64,000 nt of DNA, taken from Arenimonas composti TR7-09 = DSM 18010 (GTDB taxonomy: Bacteria; Pseudomonadota; Gammaproteobacteria; Xanthomonadales; Xanthomonadaceae). Below are positions 8,980-17,108 of this stretch, piece after piece (the first letter of the stretch is position 1; each line of letters opens with the position of its first letter). A program made the translations under genes and the position numbers. Location of the stretch: contig NZ_AUFF01000001.1 of assembly GCF_000426365.1 (NCBI RefSeq), positions 868,001-932,000 of the forward strand. The letters run 5' to 3'. The notes beneath the pieces were generated by a model. It saw only the letters and a program-made list of their open reading frames with translations. It searched no databases and was not told where the DNA came from.

Positions 8980-9879
8980 TTAAGGGTTTCCGGCCGACTC
9001 GTGTTCGAGCGCGGCGATCGCGGCGCACTGGCCGGGCACCGCGAGGGCATGCGCCGGCGACAGCGGCAGCAGCGGCAGGCGCAGGCCGTGGCCGATGCCG
9101 GTCGCGGCGAGCAGGGCCTTCACCGGGATCGGGTTCGGCTCGACGCCGAGGAAGGCGTAGAGCTCGCCCAGGCGAGCGTCGAGGGCCTGTGCCGCGGCGA
9201 TGTCGCCGGTGCGCAGCAGCGTGCACAGGCGGCGGAAGGTCGCCGGCACCACGTTCGAGGCGACCGAGATCACGCCCTGGCCGCCGCCGGCGACCGCCCG
9301 TACCCAGGTCGGGTCGTCGCCGCTGAGCAGGGCGAAATCGCGGCCGGCCAGCGGGTACAGCGCATTCCAGCGCGCCTCGTCGCCGCGGGCTTCCTTCAGG
9401 CCGACGATGCCCGGGTTGTCGCGCAGGCGGGCGACCGTTTCCGGCAGCAGGTCGCAGCCGGTGCGCCCCGGCACGTTGTAGAGCACGACCGGCAGCCCGC
9501 CCTGCGCGGCCACCGCCTCGTAATGCGCGACCAGGCCGTCCTGGGTCGGGCGCACATAGGGCGGCGTGACGACCAGTGCGGCATCGGCACCGCCGTCGCG
9601 GGCCAGGCGCGTGGCGGCGATCGTCTTCGCGGTATTGGACTGGCCGGTGCCGGCGAGGATCACCAGATGGTCGCCGGCGCGTTCGACCGCGGCCTGCAGC
9701 AGCGCGGCGTATTCGCGTTCGTCGAGCGCGGCCGCTTCGCCGGTGGAACCGGCGACGACGATGCCGTCGACACCCGCCGCGACCTGCGCGTCGAGCAGGC
9801 GCGCCCAGCCGTCGAAATCGATGCTGCCGGCGGCCGTGAACGGCGTCGCCAGCGCGGTGATGCAACCGGAAAGATGCAA
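8980..9879 (-). CDS. dapA: 4-hydroxy-tetrahydrodipicolinate synthase
   Basis: Condenses pyruvate with aspartate semialdehyde, the first step of the diaminopimelate and lysine branch. The 299-residue protein has the Schiff-base lysine at K162 (VGLKEA) and the catalytic tyrosine Y134 (LYNVPGRTG), matching E. coli K161 and Y133. GSTGEAAAL and the C-terminal PNPIPVK are also in place. It leads a likely operon with the BamC-like gene 83 bases downstream, and is divergent from gcvR. Confidence 0.96.
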   Translation of the reverse strand: MHLSGCITALATPFTAAGSIDFDGWARLLDAQVAAGVDGIVVAGSTGEAAALDEREYAALLQAAVERAGDHLVILAGTGQSNTAKTIAATRLARDGGADAALVVTPPYVRPTQDGLVAHYEAVAAQGGLPVVLYNVPGRTGCDLLPETVARLRDNPGIVGLKEARGDEARWNALYPLAGRDFALLSGDDPTWVRAVAGGGQGVISVASNVVPATFRRLCTLLRTGDIAAAQALDARLGELYAFLGVEPNPIPVKALLAATGIGHGLRLPLLPLSPAHALAVPGQCAAIAALEHESAGNP

Positions 9880-9913
9880 GGTGAAGCCCCGCGAGGACCG
9901 GCGGCGATGTTAC

Positions 9914-9943
9914 TTGCGGCCGGAAAGCGGCGGCAAGTATGCT
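9914..9943 (+). promoter_or_regulatory. Putative promoter of gcvR
   Basis: TTGCGG, 18 bases, TATGCT, about 45 bases before the TTG start of the gcvR-like gene. Only three positions of the -35 fit the consensus. Confidence 0.4.
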
Positions 9944-9987
9944 GGCCGCGACTTTCGACGCGCCCCCGCGCCTTCCGGAACACCGCT

Positions 9988-10548
9988 TTGACCGACTCCG
10001 CCGCGCGCCCGACCGCCAACGAGAACCACCTGCTGATCAGCGCGTACAGCACGCATCCGCAGTCGCCGCTGCTGGCGGTCACCCGGCGCATCTCCGACAG
10101 CGGCTGCAATCTCGTCGACGCCCGCCTGAGCACCGTCGGCCGCGACGTCTCGGTGATCGCGCTGGCGCTCGGTTCCTGGGACGCGGTGGCCAAGCTCGAG
10201 GCGATGCTGACCCGGCTCGAGCGCGAAGAAGGCCTGAAGCTCGTCTGGTACCGCACCGGCCCGAAGGCGCTGCAGTCGAACCTGCTGCCCTACGTGGTCG
10301 AGGTCGTCGCCGCCGACAAGCCCGGCATCCTGTTCCAGCTGGCGGACTTCTTCGACCGCCAGGGCATCACGATCGAATCCCTGCACTCGTCGCGCTACCG
10401 GGCGATGCAGACCGGCGCCGACATGTTCTCGGCGCAGATCACGATCGGCATTCCGGCGAACATGCACATCGCGGCGCTGCGCGACGACTTCCTCGAGTTC
10501 TGCGACCACCTGAATCTCGACGCGATCATGGACCCGATGAAGTTCTGA
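9988..10548 (+). CDS. gcvR: Glycine cleavage system regulator GcvR-like (tandem ACT domains)
   Basis: A 186-residue protein made of two ACT-type regulatory domains (about residues 10-90 and 95-180). HPQSPLLAVTRRISDSGCNLVDAR starts the first and AADKPGILFQLADFFDRQG the second, as in GcvR, which antagonises the activator GcvA when glycine is low. The start is taken as TTG at 9988 because it gives the usual short N-terminus, and no ATG or GTG fits before the first domain. It is followed 16 bases later by bcp, a pairing also seen in E. coli and other gammaproteobacteria. A gcv operon is not in the window, so the glycine link is by family only. Confidence 0.85.
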   Translation: MTDSAARPTANENHLLISAYSTHPQSPLLAVTRRISDSGCNLVDARLSTVGRDVSVIALALGSWDAVAKLEAMLTRLEREEGLKLVWYRTGPKALQSNLLPYVVEVVAADKPGILFQLADFFDRQGITIESLHSSRYRAMQTGADMFSAQITIGIPANMHIAALRDDFLEFCDHLNLDAIMDPMKF

Positions 10549-10564
10549 TGGAGCCCGCCCTTAC

Positions 10565-11038
10565 GTGAAGCCCGGCGACCGCATCCCCGACCTGCCGATC
10601 ACGCTGGGCAAGGCCGGCGCCACGACCCTCGCCGCGTACCGCGGCTTCTGGCTGGTGCTCTACTTCTATCCGAAGGACAGCACCCCCGGCTGCACCACCG
10701 AGGGCCAGGATTTCAACCGGCTCTACCCGAAGTTCCGCAAGGCCGGCGCCGACGTGCTCGGCGTGTCGCGCGACAGCGTCAAATCGCACCAGAACTTCTG
10801 CGCGAAACAGGGCTTCGCCTTCGACCTCGTCAGCGACGCCAACGAGACGCTCTGCCGCGCCTTCGACGTGATCAAGCCGAAGAAGCTCTACGGCCGCGAC
10901 TACGTCGGCATCGAGCGCAGCACCTTCCTGATCGATCCCGAGGGCCGCGTCGCCGCCGAGTGGCGGGGCGTGCGCGTGCCGGGGCATGCGCAGGACGTTC
11001 TGGCGAAGCTGCTCGAGTTGGCCGGGAAGAAGAAATGA
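10565..11038 (+). CDS. bcp: Peroxiredoxin Bcp/PrxQ
   Basis: Thiol peroxidase reducing hydrogen peroxide and organic hydroperoxides with thioredoxin. The peroxidatic cysteine is C43 (PGCTTE). The E. coli resolving position five residues later is Gln48, but C79 lies 36 residues after C43, the spacing of the C47-C83 pair described for Xylella PrxQ and C48-C84 for Xanthomonas Bcp. It is therefore best read as a 2-Cys enzyme of that subgroup. The start is GTG at 10565, giving 157 residues. It is 16 bases downstream of gcvR and probably cotranscribed with it. Confidence 0.94.
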   Translation: MKPGDRIPDLPITLGKAGATTLAAYRGFWLVLYFYPKDSTPGCTTEGQDFNRLYPKFRKAGADVLGVSRDSVKSHQNFCAKQGFAFDLVSDANETLCRAFDVIKPKKLYGRDYVGIERSTFLIDPEGRVAAEWRGVRVPGHAQDVLAKLLELAGKKK

Positions 11039-11039
11039 T

Positions 11040-11110
11040 GGAAGGCGGAAAAATGAGAAATAGGAAAGCCCGCGCGAGCGCTTTCATCATTTTTCAACTT
11101 TCCGCTTTCC
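11040..11110. repeat. AT-rich imperfect inverted repeat between bcp and the PhoH gene
   Basis: Outer arms GGAAGGCGGAAA (11040-11051) and TTTCCGCTTTCC (about 11099-11110) and inner arms GAAAGC (11064-11069) and GCTTTC (11080-11085) form a long imperfect hairpin. It is strikingly richer in A and T than the flanks. The right half ends near CATTCTTTCTTT, so it could work as a terminator after bcp. Confidence 0.55.
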
Positions 11111-11156
11111 ATTCTTTCTTTGCCGAAGCACCCCACTCCCCCGCAGGACCGTCCCG

Positions 11157-12554
11157 ATGACCCGCAGCAAGCGCATCTACGTCCTCGATACCAACGTGCT
11201 GATGCACGACCCGACGGCGCTGTTCAAGTTCGAGGAGCACGACGTCTTCATCCCGATGATGGTCCTGGAGGAGCTGGACAACGGCAAGAAGGGGCACAGC
11301 GAGGCGAGCCGCAACGCGCGCCAGGTGAGCCGCTTCCTCAACGAGATCATCGAGGCGCACGGCAGCCGCGAACTCGACGGCGGCGTGCCGCTGGTGCATC
11401 CGCAGGGCCTGCAGCTGCGCTCGGGCAATGCCGCCGGGCGGCTGCTGTTCCAGCTCAAGCCGGTGGACGCCAGCATGAAGTTCGGCAAGGTGATGCCGGA
11501 CAACCTGATCCTGTCGTCGATCCTGCAGCTGATGAACGACCACCCCGGCGTGCCGGTGGTGCTGGTGTCGAAGGACATCAACCTTCGCATCAAGGCCTCG
11601 ATCGCCGGCGTCAAGGCCGAGGACTACGAGAACGACCGCGCGATCGACGACTTCAACCTGCTGTTCACCGGCGCCGCGGAACTGCCGGGGGATTTCTGGG
11701 AGCGGCATGAAGGCAGCCTGCGCAGCTGGACCGACCGCGGCCGCACCTTCTACGAAGTCAAGCGCAGCGACGAGGACGGCTGGTACCCGAACCAGTTCCT
11801 CTACCTGCCCGGCGACGACGAGGTCGAGATGCGCGTGGCGCGCCTGGAAGGCGACAAGGCGATCCTGCAGATCGTCGACGACTTCCGCGCGCCGCAGCAC
11901 CAGGTCTGGGGCATCAACGCGCGCAACCGCGAACAGAACTTCGCCTTCAACGTGCTGATGGACCCGGACATCGACTTCGTCACCCTGCTCGGCACCGCCG
12001 GCACCGGCAAGACCCTGCTCGCGCTCGCCGCCGGGCTGACGCAGACGATGGACGTGCAGCGCTACCGCGAGATCATCATGACCCGCGCGACGGTCAGCGT
12101 CGGCGAGGACATCGGCTTCCTGCCCGGCACCGAGGAGGAGAAGATGACGCCGTGGATGGGCGCGCTGACCGACAACCTCGAGGTGCTGACGCATACCGAG
12201 GACCACGGCAGCTGGGGCCGCGGCGCGACCAATGAACTGCTGGCTTCGCGCATCAAGATCCGCTCGATGAACTTCATGCGCGGCCGCACCTTCCTCAACC
12301 GCTGGGTGATCGTCGACGAGGCGCAGAACCTGACGCCGAAGCAGATGAAGACGCTGATCACCCGCGCCGGCCCGGGCACCAAGATCATCTGCATGGGCAA
12401 TGTCGAGCAGATCGACACGCCCTACCTGACGGAGACCACCTCCGGCCTCACCTACGCCGTGGACCGCTTCAAGCACTGGGCGCACAGCGCCCACATCACC
12501 CTGCGCCGTGGCGAGCGCTCGCGCCTGGCCGACCACGCCTCCGAGGTCCTCTGA
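11157..12554 (+). CDS. PIN domain-PhoH family ATPase
   Basis: A 465-residue fusion of an N-terminal PIN ribonuclease domain (YVLDTNVLMHDP near residues 8-19, with further acidic residues in VLEELDNGKKG) and a C-terminal PhoH-type P-loop ATPase. The Walker A motif GTAGTGKT is at residues 279-286 and Walker B is VIVDEAQN. This architecture is known as PhoH2 or YlaK-like and has been linked to RNA unwinding and cleavage in mycobacteria. The function here is inferred. The name PhoH comes from a phosphate-inducible E. coli gene, but no Pho box is seen before this one. The start ATG at 11157 gives MTRSKRIYVLDTN, as in relatives. Confidence 0.93.
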   Translation: MTRSKRIYVLDTNVLMHDPTALFKFEEHDVFIPMMVLEELDNGKKGHSEASRNARQVSRFLNEIIEAHGSRELDGGVPLVHPQGLQLRSGNAAGRLLFQLKPVDASMKFGKVMPDNLILSSILQLMNDHPGVPVVLVSKDINLRIKASIAGVKAEDYENDRAIDDFNLLFTGAAELPGDFWERHEGSLRSWTDRGRTFYEVKRSDEDGWYPNQFLYLPGDDEVEMRVARLEGDKAILQIVDDFRAPQHQVWGINARNREQNFAFNVLMDPDIDFVTLLGTAGTGKTLLALAAGLTQTMDVQRYREIIMTRATVSVGEDIGFLPGTEEEKMTPWMGALTDNLEVLTHTEDHGSWGRGATNELLASRIKIRSMNFMRGRTFLNRWVIVDEAQNLTPKQMKTLITRAGPGTKIICMGNVEQIDTPYLTETTSGLTYAVDRFKHWAHSAHITLRRGERSRLADHASEVL

Positions 12555-12569
12555 CCCCCCACCCACTCC

Positions 12570-12633
12570 GTAGGAGCGGCTTCAGCCGCGATGCTTCCGG
12601 ATAGAAAAGCATCGCGGCTGAAGCCGCTCCTAC
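12570..12633. repeat. REP palindrome pair (BIME-like)
   Basis: A perfect 27-base inverted repeat beginning GTAGGAGCGGCTTCAGCCGC, with a 10-base loop. Each arm is itself a REP unit containing the small hairpin GCGGC-TTCA-GCCGC. Further copies lie at 17765, 17896, 20980 and 24949. It may also terminate the PhoH transcript. Confidence 0.85.
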
Positions 12634-12700
12634 ATGATGTTTCACACATCAGAACACCGTCCTTGAGCCTGCCTGCTGAGGTCTGGCAAACTACCGGCCC

Positions 12701-12952
12701 ATGATCACCGCCGCCCAGCTCCGTGCCGCCCGGGCCCTGCTCGGGCTCGACCAGAAGGCCCTCGCCGCGCTGGCCGGGGTGTCCGTCCCGACGATCCAGC
12801 GGATGGAGGCCAGCCCCGGCAACGTGCGCGGCAATGTCGAGACCCTGAGCCGGATCGTCGAGGCGCTCGCCGCCGCCGGCGTCGAACTGCTGGGCAATGA
12901 CCAGGCCGGCGAGGGCCGCGGCCGCGGCGTGCGCCTGAAGGAACCGTCGTGA
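12701..12952 (+). CDS. Small XRE-family helix-turn-helix protein
   Basis: An 83-residue DNA-binding protein consisting of a single lambda-Cro/XRE fold: QLRAARALLGLDQKALAALAG then VSVPTIQRME as the recognition helix region (about residues 5-40), followed by a helix VETLSRIVEALAAAGVELL. Its last 4 bases (GTGA) overlap the start of the SulP transporter gene, so the two are translationally coupled. A role as regulator of the downstream transporter operon is an inference from position. Single-domain XRE proteins with this VEALEAAGV-type end are frequent in proteobacteria and not necessarily toxin-antitoxin parts. No toxin-like gene is adjacent. Confidence 0.85.
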   Translation: MITAAQLRAARALLGLDQKALAALAGVSVPTIQRMEASPGNVRGNVETLSRIVEALAAAGVELLGNDQAGEGRGRGVRLKEPS

Positions 12953-14658
12953 ACGTCCCCAACGACGTCGTCCGCGAGACCCTCCGGCAGATCGAACCGA
13001 AGCTGTTCACCGTGCTGCGCGAGGGCTACCGGCTCGCCGACCTGCGCGCGGATGCCCTCGCCGGCCTCACCGTCGCGATCGTGGCGCTGCCGCTGGCGAT
13101 GGCGCTGGCGATCGCCAGCGGCACCGCGCCGGAGAAGGGCCTGCATACGGCGATCATCGCCGGCTTCCTGATCTCGGCCTTCGGCGGCTCGCGGGTGCAG
13201 ATCGGCGGCCCGACCGCGGCCTTCATCCCGGTGGTGTTCGTCGTCATCCAGAAGTTCGGTTACGGCGGCCTGATCCTGTGCACCCTGCTCGCCGGCCTGA
13301 TGCTGATCGCCGCCGGCCTGCTGCGCCTGGGCACGCTGATGCGCTACATGCCGCAGCCGGTGATCACCGGCTTCACCGCCGGCATCGCGGTGAGCATCTT
13401 CACCAGCCAGATCAAGGACGCGCTCGGGCTCGACATGGGCGCGGTGCCGGCGGAGTTCCTGCCGCGCCTGCAGGCCTACGCCGGCCACATCGCCACCACC
13501 AATCCGGCGGCGGTGGCGCTGACCGTGCTCGGCGTCGGCGCGATCGTCTTCCTGCGCAGGCGGCGGCCTAACTGGCCGGGCTTCCTGATCGCCCTGCTGG
13601 CCTGCACCGGCGTCACCCTGCTGTTCGCGCTGCCGGTGGACACGATCGGCAGCCGCTTCGGCGAACTGCCGCGCGCCCTGCCCGGCTTCGATTTCCCGGA
13701 CATCCCCTTCCACCGCACCGGCGAGCTGCTGCCGAGCGCCTTCACCATCGCCTTCCTCGCCGGCGTCGAATCGCTGTTGTCGGCGGTGGTCGCCGACGGC
13801 CTGACCGGCCGCCGCCACCGCTCGAACGCCGAACTGGTCGCCCAGGGCATCGCCAACAGCGCCTCGGCATTGTTCGGCGGCCTGCCCGCCACCGGCGCGA
13901 TCGCCCGCACCGGCACCAACATCCGCGCCGGTGGCCGCACGCCCTTCGCCGGCATGCTGCATGCGCTGTTCGTGCTGGTCTTCATGCTGGTGCTGGCGCC
14001 GTGGATGCGCTACGTGCCGCTGCCGGCGCTGGCGGCGGTGCTGCTGGTCGTGGCCTGGAACATCAGCGAGATCGAGCACTTCCGGCTGACGATGACGGCG
14101 CCGAAGGGCGACCGCCTGGTGCTGCTGCTGACCTTCGGCCTGACGGTGTTCCTCGACCTGACGATCGCGATCGAGGTCGGCGTCGTCGTGGCCGCCTTCG
14201 TCTTCATGTTCCGCATGGCCGAGGCGGTCGAGCTCGGCGGCGGCGATGGTCCGCCCCCCGCCGGCGACGTCGCCGAGGACTCCGAGCAGCGCGCGCGGCT
14301 GCCGGCCGGCGTCGAGGCCTTCCGCATCGACGGGCCGCTGTTCTTCGGCGTCGCCAGCCGCCTCGACGAGGCCTTCGACCAGTTCCAGGTCAAACCGAAG
14401 GTGTTCATCCTGCGCATGAGCCTGGTGCCGATGATCGACGCCAGCGGCGTGCACGCACTCAAGCGCCTGCGCCAGCGCTGCCGGAAGGCCGGCACCCGGC
14501 TGATCGTCTCCGGGCTGCGTCCGCAGCCGGCGAAGGTGTTCCGGCAGATGGGCCTGCGCGAGCACGCCGGCGAGGTCTGGATCGCCGAGGACTTCGCCCA
14601 GGCCCTGCGCATCGCCGAGTCGCTCGTGGCCCCCGTTCCGGGCGAAGATCAGGCATGA
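12949..14658 (+). CDS. SulP family anion transporter with STAS domain
   Basis: A 569-residue inner-membrane transporter of the SLC26/SulP family. About 12 hydrophobic segments from residue 35 to 420 include the family motif region LPLAMALAIASGTAPEKGLHTAIIAGF and GGLPATGAIARTGTNIRAGG. A cytoplasmic STAS domain follows (about residues 445-560, MIDASGVHALKRL). Substrates in the family include sulfate, bicarbonate and dicarboxylates, and the sequence does not decide between them. The start is GTG at 12949, overlapping the XRE gene by 4 bases, and the stop overlaps the thiD ATG by 4 bases. Confidence 0.92.
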   Translation: MNVPNDVVRETLRQIEPKLFTVLREGYRLADLRADALAGLTVAIVALPLAMALAIASGTAPEKGLHTAIIAGFLISAFGGSRVQIGGPTAAFIPVVFVVIQKFGYGGLILCTLLAGLMLIAAGLLRLGTLMRYMPQPVITGFTAGIAVSIFTSQIKDALGLDMGAVPAEFLPRLQAYAGHIATTNPAAVALTVLGVGAIVFLRRRRPNWPGFLIALLACTGVTLLFALPVDTIGSRFGELPRALPGFDFPDIPFHRTGELLPSAFTIAFLAGVESLLSAVVADGLTGRRHRSNAELVAQGIANSASALFGGLPATGAIARTGTNIRAGGRTPFAGMLHALFVLVFMLVLAPWMRYVPLPALAAVLLVVAWNISEIEHFRLTMTAPKGDRLVLLLTFGLTVFLDLTIAIEVGVVVAAFVFMFRMAEAVELGGGDGPPPAGDVAEDSEQRARLPAGVEAFRIDGPLFFGVASRLDEAFDQFQVKPKVFILRMSLVPMIDASGVHALKRLRQRCRKAGTRLIVSGLRPQPAKVFRQMGLREHAGEVWIAEDFAQALRIAESLVAPVPGEDQA

Positions 14659-15467
14659 CCGTCGACCACCCCCGCTCCGTCCTGACCATCGCCGGCTCCG
14701 ATTCCGGTGGCGGCGCCGGCATCCAGGCCGACCTGAAGACCTTCGCCGCGCATGCCGTGCACGGCCTGAGCGCGCTGGCCGCGCTGACCGCCCAGCACAC
14801 CCGTGGCGTCACCGCGGTGCATGTGCCGCCGCTGGATTTCCTGGGCGCGCAGATCGACGCCTGCTTCGACGATTTCGACATCGGCGCGGTCAAGCTCGGC
14901 ATGCTCGCGAGCGCCGAGGTCATCGACTCCGTCGCCGATGCCCTCGCGGCGCATGGCGCGCCGCCCCTGGTCGTCGACCCGGTGATGGTCGCGACCTCCG
15001 GCGCCCGCCTGCTCGCCGAGGACGCGCTGGACGCGCTGCGCCGCCGCCTGCTGCCGCTGGCGACGGTGCTGACCCCGAACATCCCCGAGGCCGAGCTGCT
15101 GCTCGGCCACGCGATCCCCGACGCCGACGCCGCCGATGCGGCGCTGGACGAACTGCTCGCCCTGGGCCCGAAGGCGGTGCTGCTCAAGGGCGGCCACCTG
15201 CCGGAGGACGGCCCGATGCGCGACCGCTACGTCGACGCCCGCGGCCGCCGCGTGTTCACCCATCCGCGGCTGGAGCGCAACGGCCACGGCACCGGCTGCA
15301 CCCTGGCATCGGCGATCGCCGCGAACCTCTGCCGCGGCCTGTCGCCCGGCAATGCCTGCATGGCGGCGGCCGAATACGTGCACGGTGCCCTTCGCCACGC
15401 GACCCGGCCCGGGCGCGGCGCGGTCGACGTGCTCGACCATTTCTGGCGGCCCCGGCCCGGCGGCTGA
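14655..15467 (+). CDS. thiD: Hydroxymethylpyrimidine/phosphomethylpyrimidine kinase
   Basis: Phosphorylates HMP and HMP-phosphate to HMP-PP for thiamine synthesis. The 270-residue ribokinase-fold protein has GSDSGGGAGIQADLKTF at the N-terminus and the anion-hole motif NGHGTGCTLASAIAANL near the C-terminus, with LLKGGH before it. It overlaps the SulP gene by ATGA. No TPP riboswitch is present here because the gene is internal to an operon. Coupling to an anion transporter is unexpected and may be only positional. Confidence 0.94.
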   Translation: MTVDHPRSVLTIAGSDSGGGAGIQADLKTFAAHAVHGLSALAALTAQHTRGVTAVHVPPLDFLGAQIDACFDDFDIGAVKLGMLASAEVIDSVADALAAHGAPPLVVDPVMVATSGARLLAEDALDALRRRLLPLATVLTPNIPEAELLLGHAIPDADAADAALDELLALGPKAVLLKGGHLPEDGPMRDRYVDARGRRVFTHPRLERNGHGTGCTLASAIAANLCRGLSPGNACMAAAEYVHGALRHATRPGRGAVDVLDHFWRPRPGG

Positions 15468-15478
15468 ACCCGCCGCGG

Positions 15479-15507
15479 TTGGCCGACAGCGCCGGCTCGG
15501 CTAGCAT
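15479..15507 (+). promoter_or_regulatory. Putative promoter of the BI-1 family gene
   Basis: TTGGCC at 15479-15484, 17 bases, TAGCAT at 15502-15507, about 32 bases before the ATG. Confidence 0.5.
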
Positions 15508-15538
15508 CCGGGCATTCGCTTTCAACCGGAGAGTCCCG

Positions 15539-16294
15539 ATGCGCAGCGGCAATCCCGCCCTGAACCAGAACACCTTCGCCCTCGACGTCGGCAGTGGCGC
15601 CGTCGTCAGCGGCGGCGACGTGATGACCCTCAACGGCACGGTCAACAAGACCGGGCTGATGCTGCTGATCCTGGTGGCCACCGCGACCTTCGCCTGGATG
15701 CAGTACGCGCCGGAGAACCCGGGTGCGGTGATGCCCTACCTGGTCGTCGGTGCGATCGGTGGTTTCATCCTCGCGATCGTCACCGCGTTCAAGAAGACCT
15801 GGGCGCCGGTCACCGCGCCGATCTACGCGGCGCTCGAAGGCCTGTTCGTCGGCGGCATCTCGGTCTGGGCCGAGGTGCAGTTCCCGGGCATCGTGATGCA
15901 GGCCGTGTTCCTGACGATGGGCGTGCTCGCGGCGCTGCTGATGGCCTACAAGTCGGGCCTGATCAAGGCCACCGAGAACTTCAAGCTCGGCGTCGTCGCC
16001 GCCACCGGCGGCATCGCCCTGCTGTACCTCGTGAACATGGGCATGCGCCTGTTCGGCTTCGACGGCATGCCGTTCATCCACGAGGGCTCGGCGATGGGCA
16101 TCGCCTTCAGCGTGTTCGTGGTGATCATCGCGGCGCTGAACCTGGTGCTGGACTTCGACTTCATCGAGTCCGGCGCCGAGGCCGGCGCGCCGAAGTACAT
16201 GGAGTGGTACGGCGCGTTCGGGCTGACCGTGACCCTGGTCTGGCTGTACATCGAGATCCTGCGCCTGCTGATGAAGCTGCAGTCGCGCGACTGA
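15539..16294 (+). CDS. Bax inhibitor-1/YccA family membrane protein
   Basis: A 251-residue integral membrane protein with seven hydrophobic segments after a polar 45-residue N-terminus (NPALNQNTF...). This is the layout of the bacterial BI-1-related family with the long leader (NP.L....F). The segment APIYAALEGLFVGGISVW and the acidic pair DFDFIE near the end are the recognisable conserved parts. Bacterial members are thought to be pH-sensitive ion (calcium) leak channels, and the role here is unknown. It is a single-gene unit with its own promoter and a strong bidirectional terminator behind it. Confidence 0.88.
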   Translation: MRSGNPALNQNTFALDVGSGAVVSGGDVMTLNGTVNKTGLMLLILVATATFAWMQYAPENPGAVMPYLVVGAIGGFILAIVTAFKKTWAPVTAPIYAALEGLFVGGISVWAEVQFPGIVMQAVFLTMGVLAALLMAYKSGLIKATENFKLGVVAATGGIALLYLVNMGMRLFGFDGMPFIHEGSAMGIAFSVFVVIIAALNLVLDFDFIESGAEAGAPKYMEWYGAFGLTVTLVWLYIEILRLLMKLQSRD

Positions 16295-16326
16295 TCGCCA
16301 CGCGGCCTGCGTGGTCGCGGAAACAC

Positions 16327-16358
16327 GAGGCCCGCGGTGCTCCGGCGCCGCGGGCCTC
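16327..16358. terminator. Bidirectional terminator between BI-1 and TetR genes
   Basis: An 11-base perfect stem GAGGCCCGCGG with its complement around a 10-base loop, followed by TTCATT. It lies between two convergent genes. Confidence 0.75.
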
Positions 16359-16359
16359 T

Positions 16360-17007
16360 TCATTCGGGCGCCGGTTCGGGCAGGCCCAGATAGCGACGGA
16401 ACTGACGCGCCATCTCGGCGGTGAAGTCCTCGACCGCGAGCGTCGGCGGCAACCGCTCCATCAGGATCGCCGTCTGCAGGCACTGCAGCGCGGCGAACAG
16501 GCCCAGCGACAGCGCCAGGCCCGGTTGCGGGTGACGGATCTCGTCGCGGCGTTCCGCCAGCCAGGCGTGGATCGCCGTCATCATCGCCGCGGCACCGGCG
16601 TCGTTGGCGTGGCGGTCCTCGGCCTGCCAGTGGCCGACGACGAGGGCACGGATCAACCGCCGTTGCTGCACCTGGGTGCGCGCGAACACCGCGAGCAGGC
16701 CGTCGATGCGCGCGCCGAGGCCGGCGTCGCGCCACTGCGGGGCGTCGAGGAAGTCGCGCAGGCGCTGCGCCTGGTGCCGCTGGGCACGCTCGAGCACCTG
16801 CGGCAGCAGGGTCGACTTGCCGCGGAAGCGCTTGTAGATCGCGCCGACCGAGACGTGCGCGCGTTCGGCGACCTCTTCCATCGTCAGGGCGTCCTGGCCG
16901 CCCTCGGCGAGCAGGCTCTCGGCGGCGGCGAGGATGCGCTCGCGGGTCAGCCGCGCGCGCGGCTGGCGGTCGGCGGGCGATGCGTCGGCGGACTGGCGCG
17001 GGGCCAT
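16360..17007 (-). CDS. TetR family transcriptional regulator
   Basis: A 215-residue repressor. The N-terminal helix-turn-helix spans about residues 20-65 (RERILAAAESLLAEGG, VAERAHVSVGAIYKRFRGK), and the C-terminal helical ligand domain is unassigned. The ATG at 17007 with GGAG upstream is preferred to an ATG 87 bases further out, because the latter adds a non-family leader. It is divergent from a CPBP protease gene, which is the likely target. The 101-base spacer contains arms GGCGG...CCGCC and an AT-rich core (AAGTATATGG) that could be the operator. Confidence 0.88.
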   Translation of the reverse strand: MAPRQSADASPADRQPRARLTRERILAAAESLLAEGGQDALTMEEVAERAHVSVGAIYKRFRGKSTLLPQVLERAQRHQAQRLRDFLDAPQWRDAGLGARIDGLLAVFARTQVQQRRLIRALVVGHWQAEDRHANDAGAAAMMTAIHAWLAERRDEIRHPQPGLALSLGLFAALQCLQTAILMERLPPTLAVEDFTAEMARQFRRYLGLPEPAPE

Positions 17008-17108
17008 GCGCGCTCCGGGAACGGCCGCGGCGACGGCCGCGAAAAGTATATGGCGGTTCGCTTTTTCCGCCGCGAGTCTGGGCACCTCCCCCACCGAAAG
17101 GACTGTCC

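Noticed and set aside
10691-10712. Peroxiredoxin seeming to lack a resolving cysteine
   Set aside because: The E. coli position (five residues after C43) is Gln, but C79 is 36 residues downstream, the spacing of known Xylella and Xanthomonas PrxQ enzymes, so a resolving cysteine is present.
12701-12952. Small XRE protein considered as antitoxin
   Set aside because: No toxin-like gene lies next to it. The coupled neighbour is a full-length transporter.
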